Notes: generated from the letters alone by a model not told the origin. Counted from the first letter of the stretch, positions 46,801 through 59,257 are shown. The stretch: DNA of 64,000 bases from Lichina pygmaea (GCA_963422465.1 OY730172.1:558001-622000), one strand, 5' to 3'. Numbers and translations: made by a program.

Positions 46801-48045
46801 GGCGAAGCCGGGCGTCACGAGGCGCAGGAGGTCCTCGTCTCTCCCGTAGTTGCTGCTCCAGCGGAAGACGTCGGCCGAGCCCCAGGGACTCCAGATGGCG
46901 GCGAAGGCGGTCGCGAGGCCGACGACGACCAGAATGGCCAGCGGCACGAAGGTGAGGAGACGGCGCAGCGTCGGTCCGAGATCGGGCGTCACGTTCGCGG
47001 ACACGCACGCCAGGGTCGCGCCGTTGGCGTTGCCGGACAGGACACGGACGGTGGTGGTGATGGTGGTGAAGGCGTAGGACGAGTACATGTCACGAGCGAC
47101 GGAGAAGGCGGGCAGCCGCGACAGGTCGCTCCTGCGTCGTCGAGAAGCCAGGCAGAAGTCAGCGGAGGCCGGGCCATCTGTTCCGCTCTACCGGAGAGGA
47201 GAGGAAAGGAGGGAGAGGGAGAAGAAAGGGGGGAGGGCGGTGGGAAGGGCGGTGGGACGAAGCCGGCGTGAAACGTACGCATCGGGACTGAAGTCTGGCG
47301 TGAGCGGACAGGTCTGCTGGACGACCGAGTCGCAGAAGCGGGTGGGACCGGGCTGATATGGCGTGTAGCTGAGAACGTTGAAGCGGGCCAGCAAGGTCGA
47401 GTACTTGTTGTTCGCCTCGCTCAGGTCGACGATCTTCCCGAGCGAGACGTTCGGGTTGGTCCAGGCCGGATCGTCCGGCGGCGGCGGCGGCGTCGTCGTG
47501 GCCGAGCCGGTGACGTTGCCGTAGACGGTGAGGTTGAGGTTGTGGCTCTTGCTCGTGGCGTTGAAAGTGGCGGACACGTTGAGCGGACGAAACTGAAGCC
47601 GGACCGGGTCCGAGTTGACGATGGCCCGGTCCAGGCAGTTCTCGAACTGCACAAAGGCCGCAGTCGTCCATCGAGGCAAGAGGCACAAGAGAACGAGGGT
47701 CGACAGCAGCGCTCGGCGACGCCATCTGGCGTGCGCCGTGGCTGCCCTAGCCGGCGCAACGACACCGTCGGCGGAAGATGGTACCCTTGGCCAAAGCCTA
47801 CCGGGTCTCGGTCGGGGTCGTCGCCGTGGCCTTGGCCCGTCCCTTTGGACGTCTCCGATCATCTCCTTGCTTCCAACGGCGTCGCCGCCCGCTCTCCGAA
47901 CTCGTTCCCCGCCATCATGGGTCGACGCAGGATCAAGCGGCAGGAGGCGCGCAGAGGTCGCCATCCATGCCCCCGGACATGGAGGCCCGATTCGGCACGA
48001 GCAGCCAACACCGACAGCGGTCCCTCGGAACCTTCTCCGCTGCAT
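43828..48045 (-). CDS. TRP/FLC-like membrane protein with ML-like domain
   Basis: Three exons on the minus strand: 48045-47279, 47131-45742, 45594-43828; phases agree, up to 1307 residues. ARWRRRALLSTLVLLCLLPR before TTA-AFVQFENCLDRAIVNSD is a signal peptide followed by the secreted ML-like domain (with CDSVVQQTCPLTPDFSP). Exon 2 is a TRP-type membrane domain with about nine or ten hydrophobic segments, from LLTFVPLAILVVVGLATAFA through FGMVNRIVFNYFLLPLVSLS to GYVILIIHAIVLVFGFLLNA. The last 590 residues are cytosolic, Ser/Pro/Gly-rich and disordered. Relatives include yeast Flc and S. pombe Pkd2/Trp663, which handle FAD, calcium and cell-wall stress. The frame runs about 105 residues upstream of the signal peptide to an ATG at 48045; a signal peptide that far in is unlikely, so the true start is probably later, or in an unseen exon. 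Confidence 0.86.
45701..45716 (+). repeat. Poly-G tract in second intron of the TRP-like gene
   Basis: Sixteen G on the plus strand, hence poly-C in the transcript, within the 147-nt intron 45595-45741. Followed by CGGGGGGCG. Confidence 0.8.
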
Positions 48046-49569
48046 TCACGATGCTCTGGCCGAGCACCCGGATCTCTTCCTCCTGCCTCTGCCTCTACCT
48101 GCCTCTTGCTCTTGCTGATGTTCTCCCCCACCGCGGCTCGGTACCGTAAAGACGGCACGTGTTTGACAGTGCAGACGGCGTGCCCGCCCCTCGTCTCGTA
48201 CACGCCGAAGGCAGGTCTTGGGTGCTGTGGGGCCTGGACGTCGTCCCACCACACCGTGGCTGAGACCCAGTGGCCGTCTTGATCGCTTACGCCTGGGGCA
48301 GCCTCCTAGGCATCGTCGGTACGGCAGTCGTGGTCAACAAGAACGCGGTCGACATGCCGACAGGGTGACCACCGGTCCAGCTAGTCGACGACGTAGTCAG
48401 TTCGGGAGGCAGTCAGGAGTCTTCGGGACAGCGTGCCGCAGCTATCGATAACGGCGATTGGAGGTGAGGCTGCTGATCGTCTGCGCCGTACGTACGTACT
48501 TACCTGGCGGATTGTAATAGGCACAGATGTGCGAATCGCACGGTGCTGAGGTATTCGGGCCGGATTTCTCAAGGACGAAAAACATCGCAGCTGATGCTCA
48601 GGCCGAGAGGAATTATTTTTGGCCTCTTGCTGGACCGTCGTGGGCACACGTGACAGGTACTGTCAGGTAGCCGTGACAGACCGATCATCAAGTCGAAGGG
48701 GCTTCCGATCGCTTCATCCCAAGTCCATCTACTTTGACTGTACTGGGATACTCCGCATGCCGTACTCGTACGGGAGACACTTTGGCTCCTGTTTCTTGGA
48801 GCGGGACAAACGATAACGCAAGAGTCTGTGAAGAGATACGGGATGTTGAAGTACAGACTCACATCGTCAGATCGACCGAGTACCTCGAGACATGTCTTTT
48901 GTGTCAGCATACACTACCTCGTACTCGTACTGTACTCGTACGTGGCTCAGCACGCCGGTGCTGCGCTCTTCTTGACGTGAGGTACTGCTCCGTACCTTGT
49001 AACTCCGTACATACTACGTACTTACGTACAGTAGGAGTACTGACTCGTCGGCAGTACCGAAGCTGGTCTGGATGTATTCGTGGCAGGCCGTGGTGGGAAA
49101 GCCGGTCTCACGGCGGCCGGATGATATCATCGGGGAACAACGGCCGTCCGTGGCTAGCTGGCCGGTGACTGCGGCGAGCGCTAAAACGGCCCTTTCGTCG
49201 TCGGTTCAATCATCACCTCTCCGCGACCATGGCAGATTCTGAGAGGTTCTTTCGTCATGCTCATGGCATGGTTTTCAAGCATTTTCTGTCCTCGGATTGA
49301 AGACGACCCGCGCGATAGAGGATGGAGGACCCGGGTACAAGAGAGCATTTCGAGATCATGGTACCCGTGCCATGGGGGGGTATTACCCCCCCCCCCCCCA
49401 TGGCACGGGTACATACGTACGTATGGGTGCAAGGTCGGTGGCCAGAAATGACGATCGATCCTGAAGTATCTTCCAGGCGACATCTGGGTTCGAAGACACT
49501 TCAGAATTGAACGTGATCTCTGGTCAATGACCTCGTACTTCCGTAGAGCTACTATTCCTACCCATCATA
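48046..49569. other. Intergenic with a perfect inverted repeat and many GTAC words
   Basis: CGTACGTAC words recur at about 48488, 48920-48950, 49010-49030 and 49413. A hairpin lies at 49361-49412. Includes the upstream flank of the TRP-like gene. No gene accepted. Confidence 0.55.
49361..49412. repeat. Perfect inverted repeat with G7/C14 core
   Basis: The left arm GTACCCGTGCCAT followed by seven G, a TATTA loop, then fourteen C followed by ATGGCACGGGTAC. The 13-bp outer arms match exactly and the G/C tracts extend the stem to at least 20 bp. A strong cruciform or hairpin; no element was found inside it. Confidence 0.85.
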
Positions 49570-50235
49570 TAGAGGCCGTACAGTAGCAGCAGCCGACATT
49601 ACCGCCCAGCTGGCCCTCCTCCCAGTCGGCAGACAGCCCCCGACCAGGCCCCGCACACCCACAAACGACCCCGCCCCTCCAGCTGGAAGCCGCCCCGCCG
49701 CCCCGCCGACCCAGACCCAGGTGGAGGCAGCTGGAAACCTGACAGGAAAGCTCACAAGAAGGTGGCACTCCGGCTACGTGCCGGCCTACCGACAGCACAC
49801 ACCACTATCCTGACACAGATCCACGCTGGCAAGATAGGCCTGTGGCTGGTAGTGAGAGACTGCCGAGCATGTGACTCTGCACTGCCCACGCTTTGCAGGC
49901 GAGCGATGGTCGCTGTGACAGCTGGCCCCTACTACTGACTTCCAGTAGCTGATGTCTGACCCCAGGGCAGCAGTCGCCTTGGCGACGTGGTCCCTCTGTC
50001 TTGACCTTCTCCCCCAGTTCTCCTGGGCCCAGGATCAGCTCCCACCCCTTGCCTGACTGCCCCGCAGTCACTCTCCTAGTTTTACAGCTGCTCGGTAGGA
50101 TGGCGCCTACCCAGGGGCTGCAGGGGAGTTTTTGCCTTAGGGTCAGGCGACTGGCCCAGAGGTTTCCTTACCAATCTCTACAGTTATCCCAGCGTAACCT
50201 AGCCTAGTTGGTTGTAGAATGGAGTAGGAATTCGA
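49570..50235 (+). mobile_element. LINE 3'-end fragment (Tad-like), copy 1
   Basis: Plus-strand relative of the LINE ends at 62 kb. It shares KKVALRLRAGLPTAHTTILT with QIHAGKIGL (compare ATLRLRAGLSKAQSSILTQI), the LPQFSWAQ coding end, and the tail GTAACCTAGCCTAG...GTAGGAATTC. Between these blocks the reading is broken by stops and shifts and has lost the zinc-knuckle cysteine pattern except CxxCxxxC-like remnants. The left end is approximate; no target duplication was found. An old, 5'-truncated insertion. Confidence 0.75.
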
Positions 50236-51542
50236 TACAATGATTACAACACGGAGATCGTAGTTAACAATAGGCATACGCCTTCAATTGGGGATTCTGG
50301 AGACGACTAGTGATCAGCGGCAGTGAGTAGCAATGCTAGTAGCAGTTGAACAAGCTCTACGAGGTAGCCCCCACAGTGCCCCGATGTCCGAAGGTGCCCA
50401 GGCCGCAATCGTGTCCGCGACGTTCGACGAAACTGCCACGGCTCGGTTCGGCTTTAGTCAGCTACCGTACGGTATGTATTACGTAAGTGCATCCTGCTGA
50501 GCGATACGTATCTATGTTTAGTACGTATGTACCACTTCGCTTAGGTGGAAGGTGCAGATGAAACACCGTTTGGCGAGCATTGGTTCTTTCTTATCCCTAC
50601 CAGATGATACCCTGGATGTCGTAAGTCATGTCGCGGGCGGGGACAGTATGTCTCCGCAGAGAACGACCCAAAGGGCGCCGTCGAAACTATAGTACGCAAT
50701 TGACGGCCGGTGGCACAAATGTTGTGCGGGGTCATGTCGACCCTGTATCGCATACGTACAATCAATTGTTCCTTCGACCGGCCAATCTACTCGTACAGTA
50801 CGGAGCAGAGGGCGTTTGGTCTGGAGTCACTGGAATCCTAGGGTCTTGGACTTTCCATCGGAGAGGAGGCTATGCGGAGCCAAGTCTCATCGGTCAGCAT
50901 TGCGCCACCTCTGGCCCGAACAGATTGCCGCGACTAGTGTTGATAATGTAGTCCTGTACTACCGCACTTACGTTAGCGTCACGGAAATACCAGTACTCGT
51001 ACGTTTGTACTGTAGATTGAGCCCCTTGGGGACGTTCTTGTGGGTTGTGGTCGTCGTAGCATGGTTCGGCGTCTCAATTGAAGCTTGATCCGTCGTGGCA
51101 GCAAGAGACGTACTTGGTGCTTGTGAGATGGAGCCGGATTTCAGGGTCCCGCGTTAGCGCCTTCTGGAGATCCATGAGGGGCCGCACAGGAGCACACGAC
51201 ACAGATCACCGCGAAACAGGAACCGCTCAGATTTGCTGTGCCGAGTACAGCGACGCCAGAACGAAGGAGGACCGTCATCAGGAGAAGCCCCCGTGGTTGG
51301 CCCATCTTCAGCGACGTCACGGTGAGTGATGCTCTCCATCCCTTGCGACGGTGGCACATGGGGTCGCATGCCCGGACGGACGGACGGGGCAGCAGACTGA
51401 CCTGGTTCGCAGGACATCGCATCGATAGCATTGCTCCGCGGTGGCCTTCGACGATAGGCCCTGGACGCCCCTGTTCCCTCTGCCGTCCGTGGGGACTGTC
51501 GTCTGGACGACCTGACGATCTTCAGCCCCACGCGGATCCACC
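50236..51542. other. Intergenic, promoter and leader of the 51.5-kb gene
   Basis: Contains GTAC-rich words near 50465-50525. From about 51070 the GC content rises and several frames open, consistent with a long leader, but no separate gene could be supported. Confidence 0.45.
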
Positions 51543-52433
51543 ATGCCAGAAGAAGGTTCGGGTCGGAATCATCACTTCCGAGGCCTGGCCAAACAGAACT
51601 GGAAGGGCAAGATCTTCTCCAACGACGAGTCGTTGGAGAAGGCGGCGAACGCGAAGCTGCGCCTGGACGACGACCTCGATGACTTCTTGAGGCCTTCGGT
51701 GCATAGGTCGGCCTCGCATCGGGCCCTGAACGGCCCTCCGGCGCAGCAGCTCGGCCGCATCGATACTACCAAGGCGTCGCGGTGGCCTGGAGCCAGCGAG
51801 ATCGACGCCCGCCATCCGGCCGACTCTCAGGCTGGCGCGAACGAGCCGCACGCGCGAGCGAGGGCCGTCAGTGCGAAGCGGAAGACGCGGAGAAGGCAGG
51901 GCCTGACCGTTAGCTTCAGCGATGCTGAACCGGAGGTCATCGGCGAGGGCGGCGTAGAGGCCGAGGCGCCCCCTCGGGACATCTCTCGCTCGCGCAGCCG
52001 TTCCCGTTCTCCATCGCACGAGCCGGCACCGGGCAGCGGCCACAGGGCGACGTCGGTCCATCGGGAGGCCATGCCGACGTTGTACGCGGCACCTGCTGGC
52101 CCTGGAGAGGACGGGCGAGCCTGGGGCTCGGTGGCCCCCGAGATGGCTCGGCCCGGCGCACAGCCGGTGCCGGTCGGCCAGCAGACGCGTCCGCAGCCGC
52201 CTCCACGAATCCTGACTGGAGATCTGGCGTCCGAATACATGGACGTCATCGGGACCGGGATCCCAGACACCCCGACCATGGAGGACCGTGCTCGTGCCCA
52301 GGCGGACATGAGGGCCGAAGAGGGACAGGCCCTCCATCGGGGCCGCTCGCAGCCGATTCTGGATGACGAGGACGACGTTTCTCGGCAAGTGACGACCGAA
52401 AAGACTCCCACCTGGCCGATTCCTCCTCCTCCT

Positions 52434-52465
<32 letters not shown>

Positions 52466-55132
52466 CCCATCACAGGAGCAGCCTGCGTCGACCGCGCCGT
52501 CACAGCCTTCCTACCATCTTTTCCCCGCTCCCCTGGCACGGCGGGCCTCGTCTCAAGGCCCTTCGGCTCCGCCTCCGCCGCCGAACGTGCCACGGCAGCC
52601 ACAGCCGATGTTGGCGCCCGATGCCAGTGCAGCCGCGTATCGCGTGCCAACGCCGTCGCAGCCGGCGACCTTGCGGAAGCCAGGGCTCGCGTCGTGGCGC
52701 TCGGCGGCATCGGCCGTGAGCCACGACGCGCTGGGTGATTTCTCGTCCAGGATTCAGCACCTGAGCCGTGTCTTCCAGCTCGCGGCCGAGTCTGTGCGGC
52801 CGCTCCACGACGCATCCTTGGCGCAGTGGATCCGTGCGTGCTTGTGGTGGTTCATCAAGGGCCGCAGCGAGCTTGAGCTCGCCATCCGGGAACGTCCGTC
52901 GACCCCCCCGGACGGATCGCCGAGGCTGAAGCAATCCTTCGTCGACCTCGCCAAGGCCTGGTGGATCCTTGAGCGCGTCGCGCCCGAGCATCCCGACGTG
53001 CGACGCCACGGTAACGGCTCCGTCGGCTCCATGATCTCGATCGTCAGGCTCCACGGGGACGAGGCGCTGGCCGAGGTGCTCGAGGTCCATCAGAACATCT
53101 ACAGCAAGTTCCGGGCCTTGGCCATGTCGATGAAGAGGAACGATTTCCTGCCGCCCGATACGGACGAGCTACTGCTCGCCCAAGGTCTGAGCACCACCGT
53201 CTGGATCCCGTACCCCTCCTTCACCCCCGAGGTGTCGAGCCTGCTGGCCGGCGCCGACTCGCGCTCTCTTGTCCTCCAGACCCCGTCGCGCCAGGAACAC
53301 CTGGCGGACCTGATGCCGCTCGGGGACACGGCTCGCCACTACGACTACGGCCGGATGTTCGTCGACGTCTATCCCACGGACAGGGACAACCCCTCGCCCG
53401 AGCTGAAGATACCGTGTCTGCTCTCGGTCATCAGGGAGCCGGAACACCGGCGGCCCAAGCTGAGCATCGTCAGCCAGGGCGACCTGATGCAGATCCTGGT
53501 GCGGTCGAGGAAGGAGCTCGGCCCGACCTGGAACGACGTCACCTGGAACGACCGACGACGGGTGCTCGTCGTCAGGCTTTCGTCGAGAGCGCTCAGGCTA
53601 CACGTCCAGTTTGCCGAGCGTGACTTCAAGAATCTCAGGGGCATCTACGACCAGACCCAGCAGGTCGAGGCCAGCCTGCAGCCGGAAGACGACGAGGAAC
53701 AGGTGTTCGGTGGCTCGCTCAAGACGTTTCAGCTGCTCGAGTCCAACCGTCCGTCCTCACGCTTCCCCGACACGGCCGCCAACAGCTGTCGCGTCAGCCT
53801 GTTCGAGAAGCAGGCCGACTTCGCCGACGGGGCCGGTACGCGACGACTTCACCGCGGCCACAGGCTGCTCGTCGTCACGAAACCCAAGGTCAAGACGCTC
53901 AGCAGCGTCAACCAGCGGGTCGGGCGCCAGCACGTGATCCGGTTCGGTCTGCCACGTGGAGACGGCAACGGCGCCGGTCTCTCGCTGACCGTTACCAAGG
54001 ACGGGAAGCCGCGGTACATGATGATGGTCCTCCAGACCGCCGACGAACGCGATCAGCTCCTGTCGATGCTGAATCGGAGCTTCGTACAGTCCGACGAGCT
54101 GGTCGTTGCGGACGTGCCGCTGCAGGGCCTGTTGGTCAATGCCGCCGCCGGACAGCAGGCGCTACCTGGTCACGGTGACGAAGCGGTGGCGGGAATGGGA
54201 TGGAATCGAGTCAGGATCATCAACAAGGACCCCGACGACCCCGACCACGCCCACCCGCAGACCGTGCGCTCCGAGAACCTGCGCATCTGCGCGGAATCGC
54301 GCTGTGGGACCGTGACCGACCGAGTGGATCTCGGTGAGGGCCTCGGTTTCTTCGGTCGCTCTGTCTCCCTGCTGACGAGTGGTAGGCCCTGGACAGCTGC
54401 AGATCCACCTGGATGTTGGCAGCTCTCCGGAGATCGACATCTACCGTGCGCCCCAAGAGGACATGACGATCTCGGTCGCCGAGAACGAGGCGTCTCGCGG
54501 GGTCCCGGAAGCGCTCGAGCAGCTTCTCAAGGCCATCAGCACCTCGAACACCGTGCGAACCTTTACCTTCCGCTCTCTCGCAGGTTCGGGCTCCTCTGCT
54601 CCGCATCTCCAGGGACTCTTCTTCCGGCTGATACCTGCTGCTATGTAGACCTGCACACCTTCCAAGCCGCGGTGACGGGGTTCGCGGTGCTTTTCGACGG
54701 GTACGTATGACGTGTGACGGCCAGGTTCTTGAACAAAAGCTTGCTGATGCGACGTCCTCGCTCGACAGCGTCGTATCGACATTTGCCATATCCCGGAGGC
54801 GCATGGTCGTACCGATATACAAGCGCTGGGAGGCCAGCGCCACGCGGATCCAAGTGGTGCAGCAGGACAAGGTATTGCAGCTGCTCGCGTTCTTCAGCGA
54901 TTTCAGCCATGGCACGTGCATGAGCTTCCAGCTCAAGAGCACGGACGTCTACGAAGGCTTTGGTCGGTCCGGGAAGCACGTCGTCCGCTTCGTCGACGCC
55001 AAGTTCGCCCTCCCCAAGGGCGACGAGTCGGACAGCCGCCACTTTGTCTGCCTCGATCTGCCCGAATATCCCGGCGAGCACGACGACATCTTCATCGCCT
55101 TTGACAGCAAGGAAGGTCTGTCAATCACGTAA
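51543..55132 (+). CDS. Large conserved fungal protein of unknown function
   Basis: Four exons, 51543-54333, 54386-54583, 54649-54700, 54769-55132; phases agree (1, 1, 2) and the product is 1134 residues. The head MPEEGSGRNHHFRGLAKQNW and KGKIFSNDESLEKAANAKLR looks conserved. Residues 90-390 are disordered, with SRSRSRS and a 16-Pro run (CCG repeat near 52425-52468). The folded part begins near ALGDFSSRIQHLSRVFQLAA and includes ACLWWFIKGRSELELAI, LSIVSQGDLMQILVRSRKEL, TWNDRRRVLVVRLSSRALRL, and at the end LHTFQAAVTGFAVLFDGVVS and FAISRRRMVVPIYKRWEASA then IQVVQQDKVLQLLAFF. I recall similar long Pezizomycotina proteins without assigned function. Several beta-rich blocks could be PH-like, but that is not proven. 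The short third exon (52 nt) is supported by frame and by the LFDG/FAISRRR continuity. Confidence 0.82.
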
Positions 55133-56421
55133 ACCCCTGTGGTTCTCAGTCTCTTTCCTCGCCTTCCGTCCGGAGGGTGCTACGGATTCGTTTCCCAACT
55201 TTTCTACCAACGTCATTGTACTATCGTATCCCTACTTCCCGCAACGTCGCTAGCTAACGCATCTTGTGATTCTCGTCTGGTGCGACACACAGAGTCGACA
55301 AAGTTCGAACAAGCCATGCCGGCTCCGGTCAGTCGTGTCTCACGCATGGCCTCTCTTCGGAAATAAGATTCGGCCATGCCCCATCAGGCATATCGTCTTA
55401 CACGTGGGGTTCCCGGGGAGGGGGTGAATAAGGGGAAGTGCTTCTCATACGCCACCCGTTTACGCGTCTACGGCAGCTCGTTCGTTCGTCCGTTCTTTTG
55501 GCGCGGCCTTTGGGCTCTGGGAGTCGGTCTTGGGCGGTCCTCGGCGGAGGTCTGAGGAACCGGCGGATTGGACGTCTGGAGGTTTGGAAGTCTGGAGGTC
55601 TGGGGGCCTTCTGGGGCCTTTTGCGAGGGTGCGGTTGGGTCGTGACGAGAGGGGGGGAGGCAACACTGCAAGAACATGAGCATCCGTCAGCTCTTTTCTT
55701 GACGGTCGGTCACATCTTCTTTGATTCTCGTCACGATCCAAGTCTTTTTTTTTTCCCTTTCTTGTTTTATGTTTTTTTATATTACGAGAGAGCGCACGCA
55801 CGCACGCACGCACGCCCCCATGATGTCCACGACAGGAACCTCTCTTTCCGCTTCAACTTTGCTTCCGGAAGGCAAGGAGGACTACGTACGTATGTACTTC
55901 TCCTCTTCTTCCTACTGTACAGTATGTACTGGTACTTTCTGTCCCGTTCGTGCCAGTCGCATCGATGACGAATTGAGTGGCTGCTCATGTGCTACAACTC
56001 ACTCTATTACAGTACGCTATATATACTACGTTTCTCTACTTCATTGCACGGTGGCCTCTTCATCTCCTCGTCAATGGGCGAGAGAGCCAGCGGTGTCGTC
56101 GCTTTGGTGTGGTGGATGTCCCTTCGGTGTACGAGTAGTGTCTCCGCTGTGGCGTGGCACCTGACTGAGGCTATCATGTGATCAAGTTGCGCAGAGGAGT
56201 CGGGCCACGTCGAGACAGACGAGCAAAGCAGATGGATAAAACAAACAACGGAACATTCAAACGAGGTTTTCACCGGAAGATGAGAGGTGAGAGGTGAGAG
56301 GCCGAAGACGGATGATGGAAGATGGGCGATGGAGGGGTGGAGGGGCTGGGGGGGGGGAGCACGGACCGCGGCGTATCTGCGGCTGTTGTGCTCGGTAAAA
56401 GTCGGCCTTACCGTTGTCGAT
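55133..56421. other. Intergenic with (ACGC)n microsatellite
   Basis: Includes a repeated GGTCTGG/TCTGGAGG stretch near 55560-55620, a T-rich block with (ACGC)n at about 55793-55816, and GTACGTAC words near 55885. No gene accepted. Confidence 0.5.
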
Positions 56422-56430
56422 GATAATTAA

Positions 56431-57059
56431 GGGTCCTGTTATCACGACACCACAGTTTGTTAGCACGACCCTACAACTTATGTTAGCACGACCTCCCCCC
56501 TAGCGTTGTTAGAATGACACCCCATTTTAGCGCTCTTTGAGTATTATTAGCGACACACCCTGTAGAGTACGACTGTAGTCTTCCTCGCTTATGTAGTTTC
56601 ATGAGTACTTTAAGTCTCACTAAAATAGCCTGAAAGCTTAAGTAGTCCTGATAATTCTGAGGAGCACGTCTTCTGTGGCATCCTAAGAGACCTGGCAGAT
56701 ACGTATTTCTACACCCCGAAAGAATCATGTACAGAATCAAAATCAGATCGATGATATGCGACCATGGAGCTGGCTGTTAGACGTGACTTGTAACAAATTT
56801 TGACTGTAAATTCTGTGGTGTGTGGCTGCTCCAAGACTTCTGACATTTATGGCCTCTTCAAGTCCGGAGATACCTAGCTTTATGTGGAGAGTCTGGGCAA
56901 ATCGATGTATTCATCTAAGTTGGCACGGGCGGTACAGCTGTACTGTACAAGGTGTGTCGCTACTAATGCTTAAAGAGCGCTAAAATGGGGTGTCATTCTA
57001 ACAACGCTAGGGGTTGTAGGGTCGTGCTAACAAATTGTGGTGTCGTGATAACAGGACCC
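56431..57059. mobile_element. Mutator-like non-autonomous element with long inverted ends
   Basis: A 629-bp element with inverted ends of about 120-140 bp, beginning GGGTCCTGTTATCACGACAC on the left and ending in its complement at 57059. It is flanked by a 9-bp direct repeat GATAATTAA (56422-56430 and 57060-57068), the target length typical of Mutator-like elements. Each end carries several spaced copies of a TGTTAKCACGACC-like word; the left end has one copy more than the right. The interior has no supported reading frame. Confidence 0.88.
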
Positions 57060-57068
57060 GATAATTAA

Positions 57069-58429
57069 TTGCAGCCAACTTGACAGCTACCATACAAGAG
57101 AAAAGGTCGCGCTAGAAAAGCTTTGCCATACGCATGGGCTGGCCGTATGACGGCATGGGGAACCATTAGTAGAGGGAGGACAGTATCGCGGTTCCCTGCT
57201 CCTGTCCAGTCGAAGCTGTCGTCCCTACAGCACAGTCGATGCTGTCTTTCCGGCAGTACAGAGTACTGTAGACGACTTTTGGGGTTCATATGAACGCCAT
57301 CCAGCAGCTGGCCAAGAAGACACCGCATGACAGCTGCTGTACGGTGTCGTTTTTGATGCGATGGGGCTTTGGAGGCAGCACGCCGTACGGTACCGTCACT
57401 GTACGGTATAGTACTGTCCCACTGGCGCTTCACCACCCTGCCGTCCACGGCAAAAGCGGTGCCACCGGTCCACCGAGGGACAGTGGTTTTTGTGATGTTC
57501 AGATACATCGCCAACGGTACTGTAGCTGGGTGCTTCTGACATGCCGGAGGGAGACAGGTAGTGACGGTACGTACGGTAGTGGGCATGGTGGGTTACCGTG
57601 CTTGGCCAAAGTTGGTGCCGGCCCGTGGTTGTCCGCAATCAGGCTACCAACAGTGGTATGACACCCGTCTACGTACAGCCTCATACCAAAGCTACTCTGG
57701 GCAGTTCTGTACAATCAGTAGTAGTGCGAGTGCGTCAATGTTTATTGCTCCTGTCACTGCTTTTCCTTCTGTGTGTTCCTTTGGCTCGTATTGCTCCTGG
57801 CGCTGCTGTCCCTTCGTCGTTCCTATGGCTCTTGTGGCTCCTTTCGCTCCTGTCGCTCCTGCCCACGTTGGGGTGGCTGGCTAAAAGAACTGTTGAGTTC
57901 ATCGGACTGCCGGTGTCAATTTACATGGCAACCGGGAGCATGTACGGCTGTACCGAAGTCCGTCGACCTGTGTCGCGACACCGGATCGATCCGACAAACA
58001 GTTGCTGTGGCTATCGGCAGTCCGACCGAAGCCATTGTCGGGCAATGCGGTCCCATAAAGTCCAGTTGCAAACAAGCAGCGTGGGCGGCATTCGGTGGCG
58101 AAGGATGCCGTATTGCGGCGGCTTCTCGGCATCTTTGAGAAGCCACCGGAATGGCCACCAGTGAAACCGCCGTGGTTCATGGGTTGCCATGACGCGCAAG
58201 TGCGGCGGTTCCATCCAGGCCGTATGGCCGAGGTATCGTCGCGAAGCCGCCGGGACCGCCACCAGGAATACCACAACCAGTGATATTGCCGGGTCCCCCT
58301 ATGGCGACCCATGATCCCACCCTTCAATATGCAGGAGCATCCAAAGGCTGATCCTCCGCCGTCTGGTTATCGTGCCTGTCGACTCTGCGCGGAGGCGTCT
58401 ACAGCCTGATGCCTCGTCTCTTTCTGCAA
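57069..58429. other. Repeat-like DNA without a supported gene
   Basis: Several 70-190-codon frames overlap on both strands (for example 57065-57586 and 57899-58327, both minus), none with recognised domains. GC skew and position between transposon remnants suggest a decayed mobile element. Not assigned. Confidence 0.4.
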
Positions 58430-59257
58430 TAGCGGACATATTATGGAAGGATCTTCTGCCAGATCATCGACAAGCATGGGTGATTTGAGGCACGCCACGG
58501 AGCCTCGTTCACCTCGCAGAAATACAACCTGATGCACCTCACACGATCCCCAAAGAAGTTCAACATGGCGGCCAGCCTGCGGCTCCCCGGCGGCGACAAA
58601 GCCCCATCCCCCACTGTCCGGATTCTAGGCGTCCTGCTGGACACAAAGCTATGATGGGGGCCCCAGGATCTCCGACCGAGCCCTGCAGCAGAGCTGCGTC
58701 TTAACAGCAATCAGCGCCTCTACATGGGGGGCCAGCTTTGAGTGGGCCCGGCTGGTGTACAACACAGTGGTGCGACCCAGCCTTACCTACAGGTCAACAA
58801 TATAGGCACCACTAGAGGGTACCCTGCGGCCAGCCGGCCGCCACTGGATTGGGGAATCTCTGGAGCAAGTGCAACAACAATACCTCTGGACAGTCACCAG
58901 AGCCTCCAAGGTCACCAGCCGACAAGCCCTAGAGAAAGAAGCAGCAGTCCCCCACCTACAGGCACACATCACACATCTCCAGCTACAAGCACATGCCCGC
59001 CTGGAGGCAATTGGGATATGCCAGAAGATCAACACAGCTTGTGATCAAATCCGCCAGTATCTCACCCCACAGAGAGGCTGCCGCCACACCCCCGGAGTCA
59101 CACCAGGCAAATTCCAACATCCAACACAAATAGGCCAAGGGGATCCTATGGCAGCAACAATAAAACATAGACAACACCACAACAGCACTCAGTCTTTCCC
59201 CCTGGTCAGACAACCCCAGGCCGCACTCTGTGCCCCCCCCCCCCCCCCCCCCCCCCC
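58430..59257 (+). mobile_element. LINE ORF2 fragment (reverse-transcriptase end), copy 2
   Basis: Broken plus-strand reading of the distal reverse-transcriptase region of a Tad-like non-LTR element: ASTWGASFEWARLVYNTVVR with PSLTY, then GIGESLEQVQQQYLWTVTRA and LEKEAAVPHLQAHITHLQLQ with AHARLEAIG. Stops and shifts interrupt it (for example after PDSR and at YRSTI). It ends in a 25-C run at 59233-59257 without a recognisable LINE tail. It covers a part of the element upstream of that seen in copies 1 and 3. Confidence 0.78.

Noticed and set aside
57065-58327. Frames of 140-190 codons that might be a decayed DDE transposase
   Set aside because: I could not place any catalytic motif or terminal repeat; the resemblance was too weak to name a family.
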